A DNA stretch of 12,656 bases from JAWLFI01 sp041685645. Lineage in GTDB: Bacteria > Bacteroidota > Bacteroidia > Chitinophagales > Saprospiraceae. The position numbers were made by a program, and so were the translations under genes. The notes beneath the pieces were generated by a model. It did not search any database. It was not told the origin of the DNA and saw nothing but the letters and a program-made list of their open reading frames with translations. The stretch is from NCBI GenBank assembly GCA_041685645.1, contig JAWLFI010000070.1:1-12656 (forward strand), given 5' to 3'. Every line of letters starts with the position of its first letter. Position 1 is the first letter of the stretch. Of this stretch, positions 1-6,648 are shown piece after piece.

Positions 1-1
1 G

Positions 2-721
2 GGTGAGGGATTAGGCGCATTAATCAATAATGCAGGAGTGGCCGTATCCGGGCCAATGCAGTACGTTAAGGAAGAGTATATGAGGTATCAAATGGATGTC
101 AATGTCCATGGTCTTATTTCAGTTACACAGGCCTTTTTGCCTTTATTGGGCGCTCAAAATGACAGCCCCTACCCTCCCGGTCGGCTGATTAATGTATCTT
201 CTGTATCGGGTCGAATAACTCGCATGATGATGGGACCCTATTCGGCATCGAAGTACGCAGTAGAAGCTCTTTCCGATGCCTGGCGAAGGGAATTATCCCT
301 GTTTGGAATCAAGGTGGTTATTATAGAACCCGGACCGATCGATACAGAGATTTGGGAGAAAGCACGTTCTGAGGATCAACCTTACATGGATACTGAATAT
401 GCTTTCATTCTAGAACAAAGAGGAAAAATAATTCAACAAAATGAGGAAATGGCAATTCCCGCAGAAAAGGTAGCCCGATCCATATATGACGGGCTTACTA
501 AAAAGCGACCTAAAACCCGCTATCTGGTCACGGGGAAAAAACTTCTCATTCAATCGCTGATCCATTCCTGTTCGGATCGCTGGGTGGATTATCTGCTCAC
601 TCTGCCCATGCGCAAAGGGATGAAAAATAGACCAGTCAATTGCGAGAGCGCTGCGCAGTGGTGCTGCAGCGAAGCAAAGCAGACCCGAAAGTCCGAAGGA
701 CTGAAGGGGCCGAGTGAATAA
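2..721 (+). CDS. SDR family NAD(P)-dependent oxidoreductase, 5'-truncated by window edge
   Basis: Classical short-chain dehydrogenase/reductase, a cytosolic NAD(P)-dependent oxidoreductase; the substrate cannot be told. The frame is open to the left edge, so the gene begins outside the window; a GTG at 38 is internal, because the codons before it read GALINNAG, the conserved NNAG motif of the family. Downstream come the catalytic Ser (VSSVSGR, about 208-230), then YSASK (about 240-254) with catalytic Tyr and Lys, then EPGPIDTEIW, the PG motif after the active site. The N-terminal TGxxxGxG cofactor loop is missing only because of the window boundary. The protein should naturally end near LPMRKGMKN (about 600-630); the remaining codons fall in a GC-rich structured element and give a Cys/Lys/Ser-rich tail unlike SDR sequence. 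The gene converges on the propeller/SPOR gene. The family call is secure; the true C-terminus is doubtful. Confidence 0.93.
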   Translation, partial: GEGLGALINNAGVAVSGPMQYVKEEYMRYQMDVNVHGLISVTQAFLPLLGAQNDSPYPPGRLINVSSVSGRITRMMMGPYSASKYAVEALSDAWRRELSLFGIKVVIIEPGPIDTEIWEKARSEDQPYMDTEYAFILEQRGKIIQQNEEMAIPAEKVARSIYDGLTKKRPKTRYLVTGKKLLIQSLIHSCSDRWVDYLLTLPMRKGMKNRPVNCESAAQWCCSEAKQTRKSEGLKGPSE

Positions 722-771
722 CGAGCCACGTAGCATAGCGACCCTGCCGGACTTTGCCGGCAGGGTCTCGC
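642..771. repeat. GC-rich structured palindromic element (REP/MITE-like candidate)
   Basis: A roughly 130-bp block, clearly richer in G+C than its surroundings, with complementary ends: gcgaga at 642-647 pairs with tctcgc at 766-771. Inside are the short perfect palindromes agcgct, ctgcgcag and gctgcagc. A symmetrical hairpin follows at 684-708: ccc / gaa / agtcc / gaa loop / ggact / gaa / ggg, so two GAA triplets face each other in an internal loop. A strong 11-bp hairpin ends the block at 740-767. This looks like a mobile or amplified intergenic repeat rather than gene sequence. Only one copy is present here, so 'repeat' is inferred from its form. It overlaps the last 26 codons of the SDR gene and reaches to 19 bp from the end of the propeller/SPOR gene. 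Confidence 0.5.
740..767. terminator. Strong hairpin between convergent genes, possible bidirectional terminator
   Basis: An 11-bp perfect inverted repeat, gaccctgccgg (740-750) and ccggcagggtc (757-767), with a 6-base loop, actttg. It lies downstream of both converging genes: 18 bp after the SDR stop and 23 bp after the propeller/SPOR stop. Position and stability suggest transcription stopping or mRNA 3'-end protection in both directions. Neither side has a proper U-tract immediately after the stem (the A-rich stretch at 774-785 would give U before the hairpin in the - strand transcript), so it is not a textbook intrinsic terminator. Confidence 0.45.
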
Positions 772-790
772 CCAAAACAAAAATAATTTC

Positions 791-2752
791 CTAATCCGCC
801 TTTACACGAATAATCTCCTTCCCCTGGAGCTTCACGATTTGAGCGTTTGAAAAGCCCCTGCTTTGCACCTGACTCAGCGTATTTCGAGCATCTTGAATGG
901 AAGAAAAAGAACCCAATAAGAAAATGGTGTAGGGACCCTTCTCCAATGAAGAAATCTGACCCAGATTAGCCACTTTAGAGCGGTCAAAATTATCGGGATG
1001 CAAATAAGTCGCCAAGCGCACGAGAAATTCTCCATCCGACACTGAAACATTCTCTTTTTCTGAGCTTGCAGCAGATGACTGTTGTGGTTGAGGGGTTTTA
1101 TCCACACTGGATGGTTTGGGCTCTTTCTTGTCATCCGAATGGGCAACTACCATTTTTTCGGTAACGATGAAGGCATCTTTAAAGCCTCTGGATTTTACTT
1201 TTTCTAGCATTAATGAGGCATTCATCTCCTTCTCATAGGAGCCCAACCGAATTTTAACTACATCTTCAAAATAGATTTTGTACAATTCATCCAAATCGGC
1301 CAATTGGTCCTTCAATCTGGAATAGCTATTATTCTTTTGACTCAAGACTGCAATTTGGATAGAATACTTGACCTTAACAGCTGAGTTTTCCGGATCATTT
1401 TTATAATTTCGAACCTCTTCATTCGACCAATCCAGGGGGAACGCAATTTGAGATTTTGTGGTTTCATTTTCCTGAAAGGCAACTTTCATGGCCATGGGAC
1501 GATCCTTTTGTTCCATATCCTCAAAATAATAGATATCTGAGTCACCTGAAGCATTGGTCCTGTTCGTCACAAAATAGCCGGACTCCTGATCGACGAAAGA
1601 TAGGCACCAATCATCCATAGATGAATTGATGGGGTTCCCTGCATTAATAGGCTTCGTAAAGGAAGCCTTGTCTTTGGCACTGTAAAAAACATCAAATCCA
1701 CCGAGGCCTTCGTGCCAATCTGAGGCAAAAGTTAATATTTCACCATTGAATTTGGGGCTCAGTTCGTGGCCCGGGCTATTGATCTCAGGTCCAAGATTTT
1801 GGGGAGAAGACCACTTTCTGTCATCGATGCGCTTTGCGCGGTACAAATCGAAACCACCAAAACCGCTGGAAATATCTGAAGCGTAAAATATCACATCATC
1901 AGAATCGCCATAAGTGGCATAAGCCGTGCGATGTCCAACGGAATTAAAAGGTAAAGGTCGAACGTTCTCCCAGTCTCCACCCGGCAACAGATCCGCTTCA
2001 TAAGTGGCCATGCCTCCTTCGGTAAAAATTCCATTGAAGCACTCGTTATCCGTTATCTTAGTATATACAATTTTCTCTCCGCTAGGGCTGACATCCATGA
2101 ATATAATACCAGAGGTCTGACTTATTCGACTGTGAATGGGTGTGGCCGAGTCAAAACTTTCTGCTTCTCCATCTGCAGTCATCATTTCATACTCACAAGC
2201 TGCTTTGGGATTCGGCGATGGTTTATTCATGCGAAAGAAGACAAAGCCATGAGGCGTTCCACATGGGCTGAATTCACTATCGGTAGTATTAATAGACAGG
2301 GGAAGAATGCGTTGCATTTCCAACTGCTGCTTAATTTTTATAGCTCGCTCACAGGAAGAAGCAAAATGCTGTCCATTCTCCAAATTATAGTTAGCGTATT
2401 GATCGTACCATTTTTTGGCCTGGCTGTATTTGCCTTTCTTTTTAAGATTGTGAGCCATCATCAGTTGAGACTTTGGACTGAGGGCACCATGAATCATCAA
2501 TTCAGAAATATTTTGAATGACCTGATCGGGTTGATTCAGGAAATTCAAAGTCTCGATGTGAGCCAATTCAGCAGCTGATGGCACTGGGGCGGACTCGGAA
2601 TCCCCGGTCAGGACCACCTTCCCCTCAGGAGAAGGAAATGAGGCAGAAGAAAGATCACCCGCAGTTTGAGCAGGGAGGCTCCCCAATAAAAAGGCCCAAA
2701 GAGTCGCGAAGAGTAAAATTGTTGGATACATAGCTGATAGTTTGATTTGCAT
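791..2752 (-). CDS. Exported TPR / PD40 beta-propeller protein with two SPOR-like domains
   Basis: A 653-residue predicted periplasmic protein. The start at 2752 gives a signal peptide (MQIK n-region, hydrophobic core about 10-25, likely cleavage near PAQTAG) with no lipobox Cys; the Met at residue 8 would lose the only positive charge. Residues about 62-140 look like TPR helices (GKYSQAKKWYDQYA). Residues about 155-412 are WD40-like/PD40 propeller repeats: SPSGEKIVYTK, IFYASDISSGFGGFDLYRA (289-306) and LTFASDWHEGLGGFDVFYSA (340-359). Two SPOR-like domains follow: about 460-531 (YSIQIAVL, then RLGSYEKEMNAS, then SRGFKDAFIV) and about 574-652 (FLVRLATY, then FLLGSFSSIQDA, then SRGFSNAQIV), joined by a Lys/Ser/Pro/Gln-rich linker (about 535-573). 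PD40 repeats occur in Bacteroidota OmpA-family proteins and in T9SS PorE; SPOR domains bind septal peptidoglycan stripped of peptides. A peptidoglycan-attached scaffold is inferred. Domain calls are firm, the role is not. Confidence 0.85.
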   Translation of the reverse strand: MQIKLSAMYPTILLFATLWAFLLGSLPAQTAGDLSSASFPSPEGKVVLTGDSESAPVPSAAELAHIETLNFLNQPDQVIQNISELMIHGALSPKSQLMMAHNLKKKGKYSQAKKWYDQYANYNLENGQHFASSCERAIKIKQQLEMQRILPLSINTTDSEFSPCGTPHGFVFFRMNKPSPNPKAACEYEMMTADGEAESFDSATPIHSRISQTSGIIFMDVSPSGEKIVYTKITDNECFNGIFTEGGMATYEADLLPGGDWENVRPLPFNSVGHRTAYATYGDSDDVIFYASDISSGFGGFDLYRAKRIDDRKWSSPQNLGPEINSPGHELSPKFNGEILTFASDWHEGLGGFDVFYSAKDKASFTKPINAGNPINSSMDDWCLSFVDQESGYFVTNRTNASGDSDIYYFEDMEQKDRPMAMKVAFQENETTKSQIAFPLDWSNEEVRNYKNDPENSAVKVKYSIQIAVLSQKNNSYSRLKDQLADLDELYKIYFEDVVKIRLGSYEKEMNASLMLEKVKSRGFKDAFIVTEKMVVAHSDDKKEPKPSSVDKTPQPQQSSAASSEKENVSVSDGEFLVRLATYLHPDNFDRSKVANLGQISSLEKGPYTIFLLGSFSSIQDARNTLSQVQSRGFSNAQIVKLQGKEIIRVKAD

Positions 2753-2775
2753 CTAGTAATACATTATAGTTTTAG

Positions 2776-2806
2776 CAAATATAAAACAAAAACAAAACAT
2801 ATGCAA
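2776..2806 (-). promoter_or_regulatory. Bacteroidota-type promoter for the propeller/SPOR gene
   Basis: Read on the - strand, 2783-2776 is TATATTTG, a perfect match to the Bacteroidota -7 consensus TAnnTTTG. A TTG at 2806-2804 lies 20 bases upstream, in the place of the -33 TTTG element. The implied transcript would start near 2770, giving a leader of about 18 bases before the ATG at 2752, with no Shine-Dalgarno sequence, as is usual in this phylum. The region is AT-rich and shared with the divergent protease gene. Confidence 0.55.
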
Positions 2807-2834
2807 GTTTTTTATAATATGTAATGAAATCAGG

Positions 2835-2866
2835 TTTTCCTATGGAGAGAATTTTTCTTACTTTAG
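2835..2866 (+). promoter_or_regulatory. Weak candidate promoter for the S8 protease
   Basis: TACTTTAG at 2859-2866 matches TAnnTTTG with one mismatch and lies 17 bases before the preferred ATG at 2884. A TTTT run at 2835-2838, about 20 bases upstream, is a poor -33 element. A second one-mismatch box, TAGTTTTA at 2767-2774, would instead serve the upstream ATG at 2824. Neither is decisive, so this is a weak call, made mainly because it agrees with the signal-peptide start. Confidence 0.25.
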
Positions 2867-2883
2867 TGGAAAGAATACTACCT

Positions 2884-5532
2884 ATGAACATTATTTATCG
2901 ATATTTATATAGCCTATTACTCCTGCTCTTATTGGTGGGGTTATCGGAATTATCAGCACAAAACTCACCAGAGCGCATTTCCAATGAGCTCATCCTACAG
3001 CTATCGGCCGGACAATCACCAGATGTTGCAGATGGAGAGGCTGAGCTACTCAGTTCATCATTAAACGTGTATCGGATCCGATTTAATTTAGAAAGAGAGG
3101 CCGAAAAGTATTTATTTGAAAGTCGTCAGAAAGAATCCACCCGAGCGGTGCATTTCAATCACAGAGTTGAAATGCGGGATACCTTCCCCAACGATCCCTC
3201 TGCCGATCTACAATATGCTTTCAGGGATGTTCTTTCAGGAGAATTCAACGATGTAGAAGCGAGTTCAGCCTGGGATATTACTACGGGTGGAGTTTCTGCA
3301 TTAGGTGATACCATAGTCATCGCCGTTATCGATGATGGTGTGCAAATAGACCACATTGATCTGGCAGATAATATTTATGTAAATCGCGGAGAAATAGCTA
3401 ATACCGGATTAGACAATGATGGCAATGGCTATGTCGATGATGCCATGGGTTGGAATGTAAGAGACGACAATGGAGAGGTTATTACTGCGGTGCATGGTAC
3501 ATCCGTTGCCGGAATCATTGGAGCGAAGGGAAATAACGATTTGCTCATTACGGGAGCGAATTGGCATGTGAAGATACTACCCGTTACAATGGGTGAAGAA
3601 GCGACTGTAGCAGAGGTAATTAAGGCGTATCAGTACGTTTTGGATCAGCGAAAATTGTACAATGAGACTGAGGGAGAGAGGGGCGCGTATGTCGTTGCTT
3701 CCAACAATTCCTTTGGACTTGAGGGTTTTACTTATGACAGTGCTCCTTATTGGTGTGATTTTTTTGACACATTGGGTCAGCAAGGTATCATGACCATTTC
3801 TGCAGGGCCGAACCGCACATTTGACATAGACGAGGAAGGAGATTTGCCAACTGTATGTCCCAGTCCATACCTCATTACTGTTGGCGCACTGAACTTTGAG
3901 TCAGCCTGGGTGAATTCGGGGATTTCTTCGGAGCACATTGACGTAGCCGCATATGGGAGCGAGTTATTGAGCTTGGGTACGCAAAACTCCACCAGTTTCA
4001 TATCGCGATCTACTAGCGGAGCTGCAGCTATTGTAAGTGGTTTAGTTGGATTGATGTACTCCGTTCCCTGTCCGGATTTCACTGAGAGCATACACGACTC
4101 CTTAGCCGGGGTTGCAGATATTGTTCGTTCCGGCATCGAATCAGGGGTTCAGAAAAAAAGCTTTCTCGAGAACAAAACTTCGACTTCCGGGCTGGTGAAT
4201 TATTTTGAGACCCTCAGACCATTAATCGAACCCTGCGAGCAGTGTTTAGACCCCGATAGTGTTCGGTTCGAATCATTGGGGATGGACAGTATTTTAATCA
4301 GCTTATCCTCTCGCTCGGACACTTTATTGTGGTTACAGCGGGAAAGGGGGAGTCGAGTTTGGGATACTTTAGAGGTTCCGCGTATTGACACCTTTGTATT
4401 GCCCATGGGTATTGGATGTGAAGAAACAGAGTTTGCTTTTATTCCCATTTGTGATAGTGTTGCAGGCCTTCGTTCACGGCCCTATGATTTGGGGAACCTA
4501 CTCGATTGCTCAATGTGTGAAATAGAATATTGTTCTCCACCACAATTCGAAGCTTCATCGTACTGGATTGAAAAGATATCTTTCATGAGCGATGAGTTAT
4601 ACAGTTCAAATGATTTGGGCTACGGTTCATATACCGGGGAGGTGTTTACAACTTATGAGACAGCAGAAGATCAGTACATCGATATAAACTATGAGAAAGT
4701 CAATTCATTCGACACGCTGAGTTTTGCTGTTTGGCTGGACATAGATCACAGTGGCACCTTTGATCCGGGGGAGAAAATCGGAACCCTGGTAAGTTCCAAT
4801 CCTGAGTCGGACAGCATTGCAATGAGCATTCCCTTTACTGCGGCAGGTGGTTTGACGACGATGCGCATAGGGATGATTCCCAATAGCCAGGAAGTTCAGC
4901 GTTTACAGCCCTGCACAGCAGCGCCACTGGAGGCCTATTATGAAGATTATTGCGTGAATGTCATCGTCAACGACCCCAGCTGTCCAACAGTTGATAGCGT
5001 CGAGGTACTCGAAGCAGAGGGGAATATTTTACGTCTTGCATACTTTCCGGAATTAATGCCCACAGAAGAAGGCATCAATGTCCGGTTTAGAAAAGAAGGA
5101 GAAGAAGAATGGAGAGAGAACACCCATAATGGCAACACCTTTTTGATGGAGGAATTGGAAGTCCCATGCGTGACCTATGAACTGGAGATTCGAAGAATCT
5201 GTGATTTTGACACGAGTGATTACGTCAGCTTTGAGGTGGAGTCTTTTTGTCCTACCTCTACTGTTGTAGCTAAGGATCAGCAGATCGAGGTCTATCCCAA
5301 TCCATTTCAAAATCAACTCTATGCTCAAGGAGATGAAAGATTCTCAGAGAAGGTATCCATCCGCATGTATAATCAAGGAGGGCAATTAGTTTTGGAAAGA
5401 AAGGATTTTTTATGGCAGCAAGGACAGGGATTAATTCCACGAGGAGAAAGATTACCCACTGGATCCTATATTCTTCAGGTTATTCACCCCGAGGGAGTAT
5501 ATCAAAAGCAGCTGATAAAAATCCGGGACTAA
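2884..5532 (+). CDS. T9SS-secreted S8 (subtilisin-like) serine peptidase with GEVED domain
   Basis: An 882-residue secreted protease. The ATG at 2884 is preferred over in-frame ATGs at 2824 and 2842 because it directly begins a signal peptide (MNIIYRYLYS plus a Leu-rich core, ending SELSAQ). A short propeptide precedes PNDPSADLQYAF (about 102), the usual start of the catalytic domain. Catalytic residues are Asp150 (AVIDDGV), His204 (HGTSVAG) and Ser378 (STSGAAAIVSG). The Ser motif differs from the family GTSxAAPxVAG in lacking Pro, and the oxyanion loop reads SAGPN instead of AAGN. A Cys-paired linker with a beta-rich region (about 447-548) follows, then a GEVED domain (about 550-695, with VWLDIDHSGTF and YYEDYCVNVI), an FnIII-like region (about 698-790), and a type A T9SS sorting domain (803-882, VYPNPF, then LPTGSYILQV). 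It is expected at the cell surface or in the medium. The substrate is unknown. It is divergent from the propeller/SPOR gene. Confidence 0.9.
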   Translation: MNIIYRYLYSLLLLLLLVGLSELSAQNSPERISNELILQLSAGQSPDVADGEAELLSSSLNVYRIRFNLEREAEKYLFESRQKESTRAVHFNHRVEMRDTFPNDPSADLQYAFRDVLSGEFNDVEASSAWDITTGGVSALGDTIVIAVIDDGVQIDHIDLADNIYVNRGEIANTGLDNDGNGYVDDAMGWNVRDDNGEVITAVHGTSVAGIIGAKGNNDLLITGANWHVKILPVTMGEEATVAEVIKAYQYVLDQRKLYNETEGERGAYVVASNNSFGLEGFTYDSAPYWCDFFDTLGQQGIMTISAGPNRTFDIDEEGDLPTVCPSPYLITVGALNFESAWVNSGISSEHIDVAAYGSELLSLGTQNSTSFISRSTSGAAAIVSGLVGLMYSVPCPDFTESIHDSLAGVADIVRSGIESGVQKKSFLENKTSTSGLVNYFETLRPLIEPCEQCLDPDSVRFESLGMDSILISLSSRSDTLLWLQRERGSRVWDTLEVPRIDTFVLPMGIGCEETEFAFIPICDSVAGLRSRPYDLGNLLDCSMCEIEYCSPPQFEASSYWIEKISFMSDELYSSNDLGYGSYTGEVFTTYETAEDQYIDINYEKVNSFDTLSFAVWLDIDHSGTFDPGEKIGTLVSSNPESDSIAMSIPFTAAGGLTTMRIGMIPNSQEVQRLQPCTAAPLEAYYEDYCVNVIVNDPSCPTVDSVEVLEAEGNILRLAYFPELMPTEEGINVRFRKEGEEEWRENTHNGNTFLMEELEVPCVTYELEIRRICDFDTSDYVSFEVESFCPTSTVVAKDQQIEVYPNPFQNQLYAQGDERFSEKVSIRMYNQGGQLVLERKDFLWQQGQGLIPRGERLPTGSYILQVIHPEGVYQKQLIKIRD

Positions 5533-5672
5533 ATGATAAAATGTCAATTCGGAGCTAGATTACCGCATGAATCTATCGTCGAAATACAGTTTCTCCGGCG
5601 ACAGCGTTACAATCTCAACTGCTTCTATTTACACATTAGTGCCAGCTAACTTGAGTATTGATTTTGGGTCAA
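5533..5672. other. Convergent intergenic spacer (140 bp)
   Basis: This spacer lies between the 3' ends of the S8 protease (+) and the DUF368 gene (-). I see no open frame, promoter box or tRNA-like fold in it. The only structure noted is the weak nested inverted repeat at its right end, listed separately. Confidence 0.6.
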
Positions 5673-5680
5673 TCAGCTGG
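5642..5680. terminator. Weak nested inverted repeat at the operon 3' end
   Basis: ccagct (5642-5647) pairs with agctgg (5675-5680), and inside it attga (5657-5661) pairs with tcaat (5669-5673). The interior bulge is lopsided (9 bases on one side, 1 on the other) and the right arms overlap the DUF368 stop codon. It lies where both converging transcripts end, so a terminator role is possible, but there is no U-tract and the fold may be chance. Confidence 0.22.
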
Positions 5681-6647
5681 AGGTAACTGGCTTTTGGTTT
5701 TTCCACAATGCAAAAATTACAATCAAGCCTAATAGGAAAGCCAAAATAGTGAATAAAAGATAGGGATTGTCTGAATAATCACCCGGCCATACTTTGGCCT
5801 CCCTTAAAATTCTCATTTCCGCATCAATATTTAGGGGTTGCTCAGAGTAAATCTGCCCTTCGGGGCCCATCCACAACCGACCCTCTCTCCAGGGCCAGAT
5901 TTTATTGAGCGAACCCAACATAAAACCTGATAATAAAGCAAAAGTGGTAAGCTTAAAATTTTTAAACAGATAAGTGAGTACTCTGCTAAACAGAGCAAGG
6001 CCTACAACACACCCCACGGCAAAAGTTCCAATGAGTAGCAATGCGGAAAGGTCTCCTTCTGTCAGGACTGATTTCGCCGCCGGCAAAATGATGGTGTACA
6101 TCCCAAGAACGAGTAAAACAAAACTACCCGATAGTCCCGGCAATAATAAAGCACTAACGGCGACTACACCAGAGAGAAAAACAAAGGCCAAATGAGTTGA
6201 CCCCTCTGCAGGAGTGAGTTCTGTTACACCGTAGGCAAAAACGGCTGCTATTCCAATCAGAAAAATCTGAAAGAGGGTAATTTTTTCCATTAAGGACAAG
6301 ATGTAAAAAGCTGAGGCCAGGATGAGACCAAAGAAAAAGCCCCAGAGGATTTCGGGATAATTTTCTACGAGGTGGGTGACCACCAGAATTCCAAACAGAA
6401 TCCCCATTGCCATCCCCACTCCCAATTGGAATAAAAAGTTTCCATTAATATTAGCCCAGGCTTCTTTCCAACGGCCCTGAAAAACAAGTCTAAGTTGCTG
6501 TAGATTACATTGGCGTATTGAGAAAATCAATTCCTCATAAATACCCGTTATAAATGCGATTGTACCCCCACTTACCCCTGGAATCACTTCAGCAATTCCC
6601 ATTGCCGCACCTTTTACGGCAGTAAATAGTACCTTACTATTCCGCAT
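5673..6647 (-). CDS. DUF368 membrane protein, probable undecaprenyl-phosphate translocase (PopT type)
   Basis: A 324-residue polytopic inner-membrane protein of the DUF368 family (PF04018). Members studied in Gram-positive bacteria and Vibrio recycle the C55-phosphate lipid carrier back across the cytoplasmic membrane for peptidoglycan and surface-glycan synthesis; that function is carried over here by family only. The N-terminus has the family hallmark, KGAAMGIAEVIPGVSGGTIA (12-31) followed by ITGIYEELI. A second, diverged copy, LLLPGLSGSFVLLVLGMY (167-184), shows the internal two-fold repeat. LLSGFMLGSLNKIWPW (238-253) is a further conserved stretch. About eight or more hydrophobic segments are present, the last near 297-315. 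It is the last gene of the operon: its ATG lies 1 bp after the stop of the zinc-enzyme gene, implying translational coupling. Length is normal for the family. Confidence 0.92.
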   Translation of the reverse strand: MRNSKVLFTAVKGAAMGIAEVIPGVSGGTIAFITGIYEELIFSIRQCNLQQLRLVFQGRWKEAWANINGNFLFQLGVGMAMGILFGILVVTHLVENYPEILWGFFFGLILASAFYILSLMEKITLFQIFLIGIAAVFAYGVTELTPAEGSTHLAFVFLSGVVAVSALLLPGLSGSFVLLVLGMYTIILPAAKSVLTEGDLSALLLIGTFAVGCVVGLALFSRVLTYLFKNFKLTTFALLSGFMLGSLNKIWPWREGRLWMGPEGQIYSEQPLNIDAEMRILREAKVWPGDYSDNPYLLFTILAFLLGLIVIFALWKNQKPVTSS

Positions 6648-6648
6648 A

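Noticed and set aside
410..775. Open frames on the - strand antisense to the SDR 3' end (410-775 and 589-780).
   Set aside because: They overlap the SDR catalytic-domain coding sequence and the GC-rich element, their products resemble no protein I know, and the SDR frame is clearly the real one.
2132..2578. A 148-codon + strand frame with a hydrophobic stretch inside the propeller/SPOR gene.
   Set aside because: It is antisense to well-recognised TPR and PD40 coding sequence; the hydrophobic run is what a reversed polar coding sequence gives. No promoter precedes it.
3777..4136. A - strand frame opposite the protease catalytic core.
   Set aside because: It lies wholly within the S8 domain, whose catalytic motifs are in the + frame, and has no recognisable domain.
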